Below are positions 1 to 8,721 of a stretch of 64,000 nucleotides of DNA, in pieces. The stretch spans positions 141,132-205,131 of the forward strand of contig NZ_ANAC01000017.1 of NCBI RefSeq assembly GCF_000341225.1, in the 5' to 3' direction. The stretch comes from Nocardiopsis alba DSM 43377. Lineage in GTDB: Bacteria; Actinomycetota; Actinomycetes; Streptosporangiales; Streptosporangiaceae. The notes below the pieces were generated by a model that was given only the letters and a program-made list of their open reading frames with translations, searched no databases and was not told the origin of the DNA. The position numbers were made by a program, and so were the translations under genes. How positions within the stretch are numbered: the stretch's first letter is position 1; every line of letters starts with the position of its first letter.

Positions 1-2
1 AG

Positions 3-755
3 GCCGGCGGGGAGGGCGTCTCGGACGAGGAACTGCGCGACATGATCGTCTCGCATCAGCACATCACCCCCGAACAGCGGCGGATCCTGGTCGGCGCCTT
101 CGAGATCCGCGAACGCCGCCTGCGCGAGGTGCTGGTGCCGCGCAGGGACGTCGACGCCCTGTCCGCGGGGACCCGGGCCGAGGACGCGCTGGAGGCGCTC
201 GCCGAACTCGGCCACTCGCGGGCTCCGGTGGTCCGCCACGGAGACATGGACGACGTGGTCGGAGTGGTGCACTGGTCGGACCTGATCGGTCGGGAGGGGG
301 ACATCGCGGACCTGGCCCGGGACGTGCCGCTGTTGCCCGACACGCTGTCGTTGTCCACGGCCCTGCGGAGGATGACCGAGGGACGCCGCCAGTTGGCGAT
401 GGTGGTCGGCGAGACCGGGGAGGTCGTCGGCATCGTTTCCCTGGAGGACCTGCTGGAGGAGCTGGTCGGGGACATCAACGACGAGACCGACCCCGAACCG
501 ACGGGGGCGGTGCGGTCGGTCGGAGGGACGCTCCTGGTCCCCGGAGGCTTTCCCGTGCACGATCTGCCGGGACTGGGGGTGGAACCGACCGACCGTCCGC
601 GGGGTTCCTACGTCACGGTCGCCGGGATGGTCCTGGCCGCGCTCGGGCACATCCCGGAGGGCCCGGGGGAGCGGGTGGACCTGGGCGGGTGGACCGCCAC
701 GGTCATCGCCGCCGATGGGCGCAGGATCGACGAGATCGGGCTGACCCCGGGCTGA
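3..755 (+). CDS. CorC/HlyC-type CBS-domain protein, 3' part
   Basis: Partial gene: the reading frame is already open at base 3 and its start lies outside the window. The visible 250 residues hold the lead-in typical of the CNNM/HlyC family (EELRDMI, then a segment ending EVLVPR), two CBS domains (about residues 45-150) and a C-terminal CorC_HlyC domain (about 165-245) ending near RIDEIG. Family members are membrane proteins linked to Mg2+/Co2+ efflux, or are of unknown function. The membrane DUF21 domain would be upstream, so transport cannot be confirmed here. The stop lies 8 bp before the stop of the convergent lipoprotein gene. Confidence 0.85.
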   Translation, partial: AGGEGVSDEELRDMIVSHQHITPEQRRILVGAFEIRERRLREVLVPRRDVDALSAGTRAEDALEALAELGHSRAPVVRHGDMDDVVGVVHWSDLIGREGDIADLARDVPLLPDTLSLSTALRRMTEGRRQLAMVVGETGEVVGIVSLEDLLEELVGDINDETDPEPTGAVRSVGGTLLVPGGFPVHDLPGLGVEPTDRPRGSYVTVAGMVLAALGHIPEGPGERVDLGGWTATVIAADGRRIDEIGLTPG

Positions 756-763
756 CCGGCGCC

Positions 764-1264
764 TCAGCCCCCGGGGGTCCCCTCGGGCCAGACGCAGGGC
801 GAGCTTGCGCTGATGGAGAGGCTTCCCTTGTCGCTGGTCCTGACGCCGACCCGGAACGAGTCCTCCTCGTGCTCGACCGTCAGCGACAGCGAGTCCGGGC
901 GCTCGTCCCTGAGCACCCGGTAGCCGTTGGCGGTCCAGTACTCGTACATCCGCTCGATGCCGGCCTCGTTGTCCTCGACCGGGAGACCCCTGATCCAGAA
1001 GGTCTCACTGACCGTGACGCGGTCGCCGGGTCCTCCGTCGGTGGCGTCGTCGCAGGAGGCGAAGAGGGTGCCCCGTCGGGTCTCCAGCTCCGCCTCGTCG
1101 GGGAGCGCGGTGAGGGTCCGCTCGATGTGCTCCCGGACCTTCTCGGCGGCCCGGTCCTGTGTGATGGTCTCGTTCATGTCCGTCTCTCCGGCGGTACCGA
1201 TACCGCAGCCGCTCAACATCGAGGCGACCACGAGGGCCGCGATCCGGTGGATGGTTCCGTTCAC
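764..1264 (-). CDS. Putative lipoprotein of unknown function
   Basis: 166 residues with a GTG start. The N-terminus is a lipoprotein signal: a basic start, a hydrophobic stretch (AALVVASM) and lipobox LSGC with Cys20, so it should be lipidated and anchored outside the membrane. The rest is acidic, with two further cysteines (in ASCDD and SPCVW) that could form a disulphide. No family is recognised. The GTG is 7 bp after the stop of the upstream hydrolase gene, with AGAGG as a possible ribosome site inside that gene's end, so the two are almost certainly cotranscribed. This suggests a partner role with the hydrolase; the function is unknown. Confidence 0.7.
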   Translation of the reverse strand: MNGTIHRIAALVVASMLSGCGIGTAGETDMNETITQDRAAEKVREHIERTLTALPDEAELETRRGTLFASCDDATDGGPGDRVTVSETFWIRGLPVEDNEAGIERMYEYWTANGYRVLRDERPDSLSLTVEHEEDSFRVGVRTSDKGSLSISASSPCVWPEGTPGG

Positions 1265-1271
1265 GCTGTGA

Positions 1272-2951
1272 CTACCTCTGCCCCGCGATGACCTCGCCCA
1301 TGTACTCCAGGGAGGCGCTGTTCCGGTCGAAGTACTCGGAGTGGGCGTCTCCCAGAGGCCATGATCCCCCTTCGCTGCCGGGGTCCGAATCGAACACCGT
1401 CGCGCCGAACCCGGGCGCGGTCGGGTCCGGGCCGTGGGTGAAGCCGGTGACCATGCTGATCCCGTCGTTCTCCGCGGTCGAGGTGTGCACGTCGTCGGGC
1501 GCGAAGCCCAGCTCGCTCACGTGGTCGGCGTTGGAGCCGGGGCTTCCCACGAGGACGATGTCGTCGGCGTCGAGTCCATCGTCCCCTTGCGCGGTGTGCC
1601 CCACCACGGTGGAGCCGTAACTGTGCCCGATGACGGTGTTGTGCGATGGCGACGTGTTCTGGTGGGTGACCCGCAACCCTTCCTGGAAGCCGCTCAGCTC
1701 GTCGACCGCGCCCTCGGCACGGCCCGAGAAGGCCGCTTCGACGAAGTTGGGGGCGTCGTAGCCGACCCAGGTGACGACGGCGTGCCCGCCGTCCTCATCG
1801 GCGTCGGTGGCCGATTCGAGGAGGGCGTCGGACCGGCCGATCAGACCGTTGACGCTCTGCCAGGTGGTCGTGGTACCGGGGACCAGGGTGGCGACGCCGT
1901 CGGCGGTGTCGGGGTTGCCGCTCGACACGATGGCGCGTCCGCGTCCCTCGGTGTCCAACGAGAGCAGGTAGCGATCGGCGTTCGGGTCCTCCAGCCTGGA
2001 ACGCAGGGTGGTCAGGGTGTCGAGCTCCCCCTGGACGTCCTCCAGCCCCTTCATCGCGTGGTAGGTGCCCCAGGCGCCGCCGGTGGGCCAGGGGCCCATG
2101 GCGGCGTCGCGCCACTCCTCCGCCTCGGCGACCTCCTCCTCCAAGCGGGAGATCTCCTCTTGGAGGAAACCGCGGTTGAGCTCGTCGCGCACGGTCACGG
2201 GGATCCCGTCGAGGGCGCGCAGGAGTTCGCCGTGCTCCTTCAGCGCCTGCCGCTGCTCGTCCTCGGTCATGGAGGACCACCACAGGCCGACGACGGCGGG
2301 GGACTCGCCCTCGGACGGGAGGTCGGGGACCATGCCGGGAACGGTGTCGGAGAACCGGCTCAGCTGGGCACCGGTGAGAAGACCGGCACCCAGGAGACGC
2401 TCCAACGTCGATTGTCCGGGGCCGTCGCGCAGATCCTTCTTGGTCTGGTCGGCCTGGTCCATCAGGGTGTCCCAGTGCTTGGTGTGCTCGGAGAGGAGAT
2501 CGGCGCGCAGCGCCTCCAACTCCTCGACCTTGGCCGTCTCGAAGGCGCCGGAGGTCAGGGAACCGTGCATGTCGGGGCGTGAGCCGATCCGGCTCACGGC
2601 GGCCTCGGCGTTGGACACGGCCTCTTCCCAGCGCCGTTCGAGCCCGGCCCGAGCCAGCCGGTAGTCCTTGATGTCCCCGGCCCAGAGCCGGAGCGTGGCG
2701 GCGCCGTAGGTCAACGACTTCGCCGCCTCCTCCCAGGCCATCAGTTCGGTGGAGGCGGCCGTGACGATGTCCCAGGCGATGAGGTCGGTGAACTCGCCCG
2801 CGCTGGCACGGAAACCGGCGTCGACCGTTTCGGAGTCGCCGAGCATGGTCCGGCAGAGCCGGTCGAGGCCGTCGGCTCCTTCGTTGATCGAGGCGACGTC
2901 GGCCTGGATGTCGGAGGGCAGTCCCAGGGAGAGGTCGGAGATGCTGGTCAT
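1272..2951 (-). CDS. Alpha/beta hydrolase (DUF1023 type) with helical N-terminal domain
   Basis: 559 residues. The first ~250 residues look fully helical and charged (a WXG/LXG-like or coiled segment). The C-terminal ~230 residues match the actinobacterial DUF1023 alpha/beta hydrolases: nucleophile elbow GHSYGS at 442-447 (Ser444), a following VLVGSPG segment, and a likely catalytic His537 in GDAHSEYF. No signal peptide is evident, so export would need another route, such as type VII secretion guided by the helical domain. It sits between a small helical protein gene upstream (48 bp) and a lipoprotein gene downstream. The hydrolase fold is well supported; the substrate (ester, lipid or peptide) is not predictable. 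Confidence 0.8.
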   Translation of the reverse strand: MTSISDLSLGLPSDIQADVASINEGADGLDRLCRTMLGDSETVDAGFRASAGEFTDLIAWDIVTAASTELMAWEEAAKSLTYGAATLRLWAGDIKDYRLARAGLERRWEEAVSNAEAAVSRIGSRPDMHGSLTSGAFETAKVEELEALRADLLSEHTKHWDTLMDQADQTKKDLRDGPGQSTLERLLGAGLLTGAQLSRFSDTVPGMVPDLPSEGESPAVVGLWWSSMTEDEQRQALKEHGELLRALDGIPVTVRDELNRGFLQEEISRLEEEVAEAEEWRDAAMGPWPTGGAWGTYHAMKGLEDVQGELDTLTTLRSRLEDPNADRYLLSLDTEGRGRAIVSSGNPDTADGVATLVPGTTTTWQSVNGLIGRSDALLESATDADEDGGHAVVTWVGYDAPNFVEAAFSGRAEGAVDELSGFQEGLRVTHQNTSPSHNTVIGHSYGSTVVGHTAQGDDGLDADDIVLVGSPGSNADHVSELGFAPDDVHTSTAENDGISMVTGFTHGPDPTAPGFGATVFDSDPGSEGGSWPLGDAHSEYFDRNSASLEYMGEVIAGQR

Positions 2952-2998
2952 GGTCCGTGATGTCTCCGGAGGCCGGTGCGGGTCGGGGGGACGGGGGG

Positions 2999-3325
2999 TC
3001 AGAAGTTGATCCGGATGTCGAGGGCGTTCATGCTCCCCTGGTAGAGCTCGGCGCTCTCGGCGTCGGTCGTGACGACCGTCGACACCGCCCCCTGCACCTC
3101 TTGTGCCAGGGTCATCCCGTTCCGGGAGACCCGGTCGATGTGTTCGAGGGTGTCGGCCTCGTAGTCGGACACGGCGGGGCTCACGTGTTCGGACACGGCG
3201 GAGACGAGGGTGGAGGCGATCTCCTCCAGGTCGGTGCCGAGGAGGAGCATGGCCTCGGACAGCGCCTCGGCCTGTTCGGCCTTGGACATCGCCTGTATCG
3301 GGTTCACACCGACTTCGTCGTACAT
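2999..3325 (-). CDS. Small helical protein, possibly WXG100/ESX-like
   Basis: 108 residues from the ATG at 3325, which has GGAG six bases upstream. A second ATG at 3337 would add four residues but has no ribosome site. The sequence is helical and acidic with alternating hydrophobics and few aromatics, about the length of WXG100 (ESAT-6-like) proteins, but no clear WxG turn is visible. It is the first gene of a three-gene set with the DUF1023 hydrolase and a lipoprotein. Small helical proteins beside such hydrolases often belong to type VII secretion or polymorphic-effector loci. That assignment is inference; no ESX core gene lies in this window. Confidence 0.6.
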   Translation of the reverse strand: MYDEVGVNPIQAMSKAEQAEALSEAMLLLGTDLEEIASTLVSAVSEHVSPAVSDYEADTLEHIDRVSRNGMTLAQEVQGAVSTVVTTDAESAELYQGSMNALDIRINF

Positions 3326-3429
3326 GGAGGGCTCCATGGGGCTGGGGAACGAGGGGAGGCTACAGCATCCCCGTGCGGTCGTTTCCAACGAATCGTGAAC
3401 AATCGGTGGTTCATCCCGATGGGGGACGT

Positions 3430-4185
3430 TCAGCGCTTGCGCAGGACCAGGAGGAGGTTCCAGGTGACGATCTCGCGCAGGAGAGGCACGTGCACGATGG
3501 GCCTTGTCCAGGTGGGCAGATAGCGCGGACGCAGGTCCACCACGTCCACGTCGTCGCGGCCGCGCAGCCAGCGCAGCGTCTCCTTGGCGTAGGCCGCGTA
3601 CATCGTGCGGCCGAAGTCGTTCTTGGGTCGACGGCCGTTCTTGCGCGCGAACCGCTCGGCCGCGTACGAACCGCCCAGGTAGTGCCAGGGAGAGGTCTCG
3701 TGGCCGCCCCAAGGGGAGAGCCACAGCGTGTACGACAGGTACACGAGGCCTCCGGGGCGGGTCACCCGCACCATCTCGTCGGCCATCCGGGACCGGTCCG
3801 GCACGTGCTCCAGAACGTTGGACGAGAAGCACACGTCCACGCTCCCCGTGCGCAGGGGGAGGTCCAGAGCGCTGCCCTGGACGGCGTTGGTATCGGCCTC
3901 CCGCCCGTGCAGGGTCATCTCGTGCGCGTCGGCGTCCACGCACAGACAGCGGGCGCCCTCGGAGCGCAGGGCGTCGGCGAAGTAGCCGGGGCCACCGCCC
4001 ACGTCCACCACGAGTCTTCCGTCGAGGGGGGTGTAGGAGCGCAGTTGTGCGACGGTGTCGCGGGCGAGCAGGCCGTAGAAGAAGGCGGGGTCGCTCTGCT
4101 CCTTGCGAAAGGCGGTGAACAGTCTCACGGAGCGGCCGAGGGTGGCGCGGAAGGGGACGGTCCAGTCGGGGTGGGGCGAGGTCAC
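3430..4185 (-). CDS. Class I SAM-dependent methyltransferase
   Basis: 251 residues from a GTG at 4185 that overlaps the stop of the upstream methyltransferase gene by four bases (GTGA), so translation is probably coupled. SAM-binding motif I is VVDVGGGPGYF, an acidic residue follows in LCVDAD, and motif II/III segments are DVCFSSNVLEHV and RVTRPGGLVYLSY. This is the Methyltransf_11 pattern. The C-terminal third (WLSPWGGHETSPWHYLGG onward) resembles methyltransferases of sugar or glycan clusters. With a GT-C protein and decaprenylphosphoryl-arabinose genes nearby, a role in decorating an envelope glycan is plausible but not shown by the sequence. Confidence 0.8.
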   Translation of the reverse strand: MTSPHPDWTVPFRATLGRSVRLFTAFRKEQSDPAFFYGLLARDTVAQLRSYTPLDGRLVVDVGGGPGYFADALRSEGARCLCVDADAHEMTLHGREADTNAVQGSALDLPLRTGSVDVCFSSNVLEHVPDRSRMADEMVRVTRPGGLVYLSYTLWLSPWGGHETSPWHYLGGSYAAERFARKNGRRPKNDFGRTMYAAYAKETLRWLRGRDDVDVVDLRPRYLPTWTRPIVHVPLLREIVTWNLLLVLRKR

Positions 4186-4922
4186 ACCCGACCCCCGACC
4201 TCGACGTAGTGCCGCAGGTGGCGCCAGTGGTCCCCGCCCCAGTATTCGTCGGAGGCGACGATCCGGGCGTCGGGGAGGAGCTCGGCCAGACGCTTGGTGC
4301 GCAGGGTGTGCATGCGCATGGGCGCCGGATAGCGCAGGATCACCCGCTGGGCCAAGGCCACCAGGGGCCAGGGCACGTAACGGAACACCATCCCCTTGAA
4401 GGTCCGGCGTTCGCTCTCGGGCACGCCCAGGACCATGGCGCCGCCGGGGCGCACCACCCGGGCGAACTCGCGCAGGTAGCCCTCGGCCAGGTCGGGGGGA
4501 AGGTGCTGGAGGACCAGGTCGGTGTAGACGAGGTCGAAGGAGTCGTCCTCGAACGCGGACAGGTCCGGGCGCTCGTTCAGTCGGAAGTCGATCCGGCCCT
4601 GGGAACGGTCCAGCCGTCGGGCCTCGTCGAGCATCGGCGCGGAGATGTCCACGCCCACCACCCGATCGAAGTGGGCGGCGAGGGCGTTGGAGAGTCGACC
4701 GGCGCCGCAGCCGAAGTCCAGTACGCGACCGCGTTCGGGGGCCAGGCCCAATTCGTCCAGTCGTGCGATCGCCGGATCGATGTCGGCGCGGCCGGAGGCG
4801 AGGAACTCCTCGTCGTCCCACCCGCCGTCACGCTTGTCCGGATCCACGCAGACCGCCCACAGCGGCTCGGTGGAACCGAGTCGGGTCCAGTCGCGGCGGA
4901 CCTGTTCGAGCCCCACCGACAT
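4182..4922 (-). CDS. Class I SAM-dependent methyltransferase
   Basis: 246 residues from the ATG at 4922; a G-rich stretch lies just upstream. A longer frame exists to 5072, but its extra residues run through the promoter region and look non-coding. Motifs: VLDFGCGAGRLS (SAM binding), VVGVDIS with the acidic ribose contact, DLVYTDLVLQHL, and RVVRPGGAMVLGVPE. The enzyme belongs to the Methyltransf_11/25 group. It is the first gene of a two-gene unit, coupled by a GTGA overlap to the next methyltransferase, and is transcribed away from the glycosyltransferase gene at 5096. The substrate is unknown; the glycan context suggests O-methylation of a sugar or lipid. Confidence 0.82.
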   Translation of the reverse strand: MSVGLEQVRRDWTRLGSTEPLWAVCVDPDKRDGGWDDEEFLASGRADIDPAIARLDELGLAPERGRVLDFGCGAGRLSNALAAHFDRVVGVDISAPMLDEARRLDRSQGRIDFRLNERPDLSAFEDDSFDLVYTDLVLQHLPPDLAEGYLREFARVVRPGGAMVLGVPESERRTFKGMVFRYVPWPLVALAQRVILRYPAPMRMHTLRTKRLAELLPDARIVASDEYWGGDHWRHLRHYVEVGGRV

Positions 4923-4955
4923 CACCCCCACGGTGCGGGTGGCCGCCCAGCGGAC

Positions 4956-4971
4956 AGCTTCTTTTGAAGCT
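4956..4971. promoter_or_regulatory. Inverted repeat in divergent promoter region
   Basis: AGCTTC-TTTT-GAAGCT, a perfect 6 bp inverted repeat with a 4-base loop, lies 34 bp upstream of the methyltransferase pair and 125 bp upstream of the oppositely oriented glycosyltransferase gene. Its position between divergent genes suits an operator or a transcript hairpin. No regulator gene lies next to it. Confidence 0.35.
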
Positions 4972-5095
4972 TGTTCCTGTTCTGGAGGGGCAGGCCAATA
5001 CGACCTGCGATAACGGCCACAAGGAAAAGTGGAACGTGTTGTATTCTGGCACCCATTTTCCGGGTTGGCCAACCTATGGTGGGAAGAGAGGACCG

Positions 5096-7186
5096 ATGTC
5101 GCCTGACTCCCCCTCGGCGCGTGGGCCGCAGGACGATGGGGCCGTGGAGGCGCCGCCGTCCGAGGAGGACGGAGGCACCAGGGTACGCGGAGCGGTCGAG
5201 GGCCCGGAGGATCGGGGTGGCCCCGCCGGAGCCTCCCCGCGCGAGATGCTCGCCTCGCTGTGGCGGTCGAGGAACGACCGGCTCCTTCTCACGGCCCTGG
5301 CGATCGTGGCCGTGGCCGTGGCGCTCAAGGCGTACGTGCTCTCCGCCTCCTCCTTCGTGGAGGACGACTACCTCTTCTTCGCCGCGGCGAACACCGGCGG
5401 GCTGACCCCCGAGTACCTGCTGGACCTGCACAAGGGCCACTTCATGCCGGGGGCCATGTTCCTGGTCTACCTCCAGAACGCCTTCCTGCCCTATCACTGG
5501 GGGACGGCCGCGGGGACGATGCTGGTCCTCCAGACCGTCGCGATCCTCGCGTTCCTCCGGCTGCTGTGGGAGCTGTTCGGCCGCCGGTGGGCCCTGCTGA
5601 TCCCGCTCACCGTGTACGCGTCGGCACCGCTGACCATCCCGGTCCTGGGGTGGTGGGCCGCGGCCCTCAACGCGGTCCCGTTCCAGCTCGCGATCGTCCT
5701 CGCCCTGCTGTGGACCGTGCGCCACCTGCGCACCGGCGTCACGATGTACGCCTGGTGGGCGGCCGGCGCCGTCGTCTTCGGGATGCTCTTCTCGGTCAAG
5801 GCCCTGTTCCTTCCACCGCTGCTGTTCGCGTTCGCGGTGGCCTTCCTGTATCCGGGCGGGCTCGCGCGGTCGGCACGGTACGCGTTCTGGCTGGATCGGC
5901 GTTACTGGCTCGGGATGGCCGCCCTCTCCCTGGGGTATCTGGCGCTCTACCTGCTGCGCCAGAGGGCGGGCGACGGTTCCGAAGGCGCTTCGGTACCGGT
6001 CTGGGAGGCCGCGTCGGGCCTGATGCGGCGCATGGTCGTCGAGGTGTTCCCCACCGGGGCGCTCGGCGGCCCCTACGTGTGGCGGCCGATCACCCCCACC
6101 GGAGGGCTGGTCGATCCTCTGGGCCCGGTGCTGATCGGCGCCTGGATCGTGTTCGTCGCGATCGTGGTGGCCTCCCTTCTCCTGCGCAGACGGGCCTGGC
6201 GTGCCTGGGCCCTGCTGGCCGGACACCTGGTGTTCGTGGACGTGGTGCCCACGGTGATCGCCCGGGGCCACATGTACGGCGAGGTCGGGGCCGACCCCCG
6301 TTACGTCGCCGACGCGGCTCTGGTGTTCGCCCTGGTCCTGGCCTTGGCCTTCCTTCCGGTGAAGGAGGAGAGGGCCCGGGAGCACGTCGGCAACGCGGGG
6401 GAGGGGTACGACCGGCGTCGAGGAACGGGCCGGGTCCGGGTCGGTCGAGTCGCGGGGGCGGCCGCGCTCGTGGTCACCCTGGCCTACGCCGGTTCGGCGG
6501 CCTACTCCACCCACGCCTACGCGCAGACCCTCAACGGAGAACGGTTGCGGACCTACCTGGCCAACGCGCGGGCCTCCCTGGCCGAGGTCCCCGACGACGC
6601 CGGCCTCTACAGCAGGGCGGTGCCGACCGATGTCGTCCTGGAGTGGAACGGGCAGCGCAGACTCAGTTCGTACGTGCTGGCCCCACTGGCCGACGACGCC
6701 GTGGCCGAGCGCATGTACGCGCCGGAACCCGCCACCGAGGCCTACGTGTTCGACGACGAGGGCCTTCTGGTGGAGGCCGCCCCCACCTCCCGCGTCAACG
6801 CGTTCGTCCCGGCCGAGGATTCGGACTGCATGGACGGCTGGGACGGTCTGATGTCGTGGTCGGTGTGGGAGTTCGGCGGCATCGACCAGGTGGCCACGAT
6901 CGGCTACACGTCCGAGGAGGACTCCGAGGTGGGCGTGCTGGTCGGGGACGAGGAGGTCCGGGCGGACCTGCCCGCCGCCCCCGACGGCGGATACGTGTAC
7001 GTGCCCATCGAGGCGCGGGACACGACCTTCGCCCTGTTCACCGACGCCGAGACGACCTGTGTCACCTGGGCCTCGCTGGGGCCGCTCTCACCCGCCGCCG
7101 ATCTGGAGGACGAGGAGGACGCCCCGCGTGAGGGTGTCGAAGGAGACGGCTCCGGGGAGGCCGAGGGGTCCGACGGAAAGGACTGA
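5096..7186 (+). CDS. GT-C type membrane glycosyltransferase-like protein
   Basis: 696 residues from ATG 5096, preceded by AGAGGA. After a ~58-residue acidic disordered N-terminus comes the first membrane helix (about 62-83). It is followed by VEDDYLFFA, the acidic pair in the first extracytoplasmic loop that is the hallmark of GT-C enzymes using polyprenyl-phosphate sugars; an HFMPG segment follows about 25 residues on. About ten more hydrophobic helices run to residue ~475 (last: GAAALVVTLAYAGSAAY), then a ~215-residue soluble, acidic, presumably extracytoplasmic domain. It resembles mannosyl/arabinosyl transferases only in topology. The downstream decaprenylphosphoryl-arabinose genes could supply a donor, but that link is inference. 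Confidence 0.7.
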   Translation: MSPDSPSARGPQDDGAVEAPPSEEDGGTRVRGAVEGPEDRGGPAGASPREMLASLWRSRNDRLLLTALAIVAVAVALKAYVLSASSFVEDDYLFFAAANTGGLTPEYLLDLHKGHFMPGAMFLVYLQNAFLPYHWGTAAGTMLVLQTVAILAFLRLLWELFGRRWALLIPLTVYASAPLTIPVLGWWAAALNAVPFQLAIVLALLWTVRHLRTGVTMYAWWAAGAVVFGMLFSVKALFLPPLLFAFAVAFLYPGGLARSARYAFWLDRRYWLGMAALSLGYLALYLLRQRAGDGSEGASVPVWEAASGLMRRMVVEVFPTGALGGPYVWRPITPTGGLVDPLGPVLIGAWIVFVAIVVASLLLRRRAWRAWALLAGHLVFVDVVPTVIARGHMYGEVGADPRYVADAALVFALVLALAFLPVKEERAREHVGNAGEGYDRRRGTGRVRVGRVAGAAALVVTLAYAGSAAYSTHAYAQTLNGERLRTYLANARASLAEVPDDAGLYSRAVPTDVVLEWNGQRRLSSYVLAPLADDAVAERMYAPEPATEAYVFDDEGLLVEAAPTSRVNAFVPAEDSDCMDGWDGLMSWSVWEFGGIDQVATIGYTSEEDSEVGVLVGDEEVRADLPAAPDGGYVYVPIEARDTTFALFTDAETTCVTWASLGPLSPAADLEDEEDAPREGVEGDGSGEAEGSDGKD

Positions 7187-7191
7187 CGCGC

Positions 7192-8565
7192 TCAGGCCGG
7201 GGGAGGGGTGGACGGGGTTCCGCGGCGCCGACGCCCGCCTCCGCCGCGTCCGGTCGACCCCTTCCGCCCGCCGAGAACCCGCCGGGACCACTTGCGGGAG
7301 GGTTCCTCCACCAGATGGAAGGTGAGCGTGCCGAGCAGGGCGCTCAGGGCCAGGACCGGGACGAAGTCCAACCAGAAGGAACCGGTGAAGATCTCCTGGC
7401 CGGTGAAGTCGCGCCACAGGTACAGCACGACGAACTGCCACAGGAACATCCCGTAGCTGATCCGGGCGAAGAACATCACGACCCGATGGCGCATCAGCCC
7501 GTCCAGCCAGGCGCCGTCACGCCAGGTGGACAGGGCGCGCAGGGAGGGCGGAGGGCCGTCGGCGGGCGGCGGCGCCAGGGCGGCGGGCGCGACCATGAAG
7601 AAGGCGAAGCCGATGCTGGTGGCGTTCTCGACGAACGAGATCCACAGGTTGCCGGGTTCGAAGAACCGTCCGCCCGCGGCCGGGGTCGCCTCCAGGGCGT
7701 AGAAGGCCGCGGCCACGGCCCAGCACAGGCCGGGGGAGGAGGCCAGGGTCCGGCAGAGGCGGCGTACCGGTCCGTCCGGTCCCCGCTCCCGCCAGGCCAG
7801 TTCCGAGAGCGTGGCCAGGGCCATCCCCACCGCGAACATGCCCATGCAGCGGGGGAGCCAGGAGTGCATGTACTCGCGGTACTCGGGCAGGTACTGCGGG
7901 ATCAGCGCGGCGAACGACAGGACGATCAGGACCACCATGCCGCCGATGAGTCTGCGTCCGCGGGCGTCGGGGGTCCTCCCTCCACGCGCCCACAGGTGCA
8001 GGATCAGGGCGAACAGCGGCAGGGTGAGGTAGAAGGCCACCTCGACCGACAGGCTCCACATCTGGCCCAGGCCGTAGGGGCCGGGGCCGGCCCAGTGCGG
8101 GTCGGTGTTGAGGGGGAAGGTGAGGGTCATGACCTCGAACCAGTGCCGCGCCGAGTCGCGGTACTCGCCGGCCCACAGCAACAGGGCGACCGCCGCCACC
8201 ACCCAGTAGGCGGGGAAGACGCGCATGACGCGACGCCACAGGTAGGAAGGGATCCGGGGACCCGGGGTCAGGTCCAGGGTGGCGCGGGCCCAGGGACGGT
8301 ACAGCAGCACGCCGGACAGACAGAAGAACAGGGGGACCGCGAGCGCGGCGGCGCTGAGCAGTCCGCCGACGATGCCGGGGGCGAGCGCGTCCCCGGTCTC
8401 GGTGGACACGTGCACGACGAGGACCATGACGCAGGCCAGACCGCGGACGCCGTCGAGGGAGTGGTGACGCCCCTTCACCTGGGGGAGGAGGCGGGCCGGG
8501 TCGACGGTGGCGGTGCGGGGGCCGCCCGAGGCGGGGTCCTCGGGCGCGGTGGAAGTGGGCGCCAT
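7192..8565 (-). CDS. Acyltransferase family 3 (OafA/YrhL-like) membrane protein
   Basis: 457 residues, about ten membrane helices. The N-terminal signature is HSLDGVRGLACVMVLVVHVS, with Arg and His in the positions conserved in family 3 acyltransferases that acylate sugars of surface glycans. A typical hydrophobic core follows (LFFCLSGVLLYRPW; SLSVEVAFYLTLPLF, containing the SLSxE motif). The basic C-terminus is cytoplasmic and low in complexity (GGGGRRRRG). The gene converges on the GT-C gene with a 5 bp gap and is divergent from the DUF3068 gene. An O-acetylation or O-succinylation role on the glycan made by this locus is likely by context only. Confidence 0.88.
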   Translation of the reverse strand: MAPTSTAPEDPASGGPRTATVDPARLLPQVKGRHHSLDGVRGLACVMVLVVHVSTETGDALAPGIVGGLLSAAALAVPLFFCLSGVLLYRPWARATLDLTPGPRIPSYLWRRVMRVFPAYWVVAAVALLLWAGEYRDSARHWFEVMTLTFPLNTDPHWAGPGPYGLGQMWSLSVEVAFYLTLPLFALILHLWARGGRTPDARGRRLIGGMVVLIVLSFAALIPQYLPEYREYMHSWLPRCMGMFAVGMALATLSELAWRERGPDGPVRRLCRTLASSPGLCWAVAAAFYALEATPAAGGRFFEPGNLWISFVENATSIGFAFFMVAPAALAPPPADGPPPSLRALSTWRDGAWLDGLMRHRVVMFFARISYGMFLWQFVVLYLWRDFTGQEIFTGSFWLDFVPVLALSALLGTLTFHLVEEPSRKWSRRVLGGRKGSTGRGGGGRRRRGTPSTPPPA

Positions 8566-8597
8566 GGAGCCTTCCAGAACGGGAGTGAGTCGAAACT

Positions 8598-8612
8598 CGT
8601 TCTATTAGAACG
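8598..8612. promoter_or_regulatory. 15 bp palindrome in divergent promoter region
   Basis: CGTTCTA-T-TAGAACG is a perfect palindrome about 33 bp upstream of the acyltransferase start and about 110 bp upstream of the DUF3068 gene. An AT-rich TATAAA element follows at about 8616. It looks like a repressor or activator site controlling one or both divergent genes. It does not match the actinobacterial LexA box (CGAAC-N4-GTTCG). Confidence 0.45.
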
Positions 8613-8670
8613 TGTTATAAAAATTCAGACACGCCCAGGTGACGTCGTTCACTACTGGGCAGTACTCTAC

Positions 8671-8692
8671 CTGGAACTGAACCTGGTTCCAG
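8671..8692. promoter_or_regulatory. Inverted repeat upstream of DUF3068 gene
   Basis: CTGGAAC at 8671-8677 and GTTCCAG at 8686-8692 form perfect 7 bp arms around an 8-base spacer, ending 29 bp before the start codon. It may be an operator or a 5' leader hairpin. Confidence 0.35.
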
Positions 8693-8721
8693 ATCTGACT
8701 CTCATCCGCCCAGGAGGGCAC

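Noticed and set aside
4922..6514. 530-codon minus-strand frame over the glycosyltransferase gene
   Set aside because: Composition is Gln/His/Gly/Arg-rich with no motif; the plus-strand gene has clear helices and a GT-C motif.
8590..8612. SOS box upstream of the acyltransferase
   Set aside because: The palindrome reads CGTTCTA-T-TAGAACG, whereas the actinobacterial LexA box is CGAAC-N4-GTTCG.
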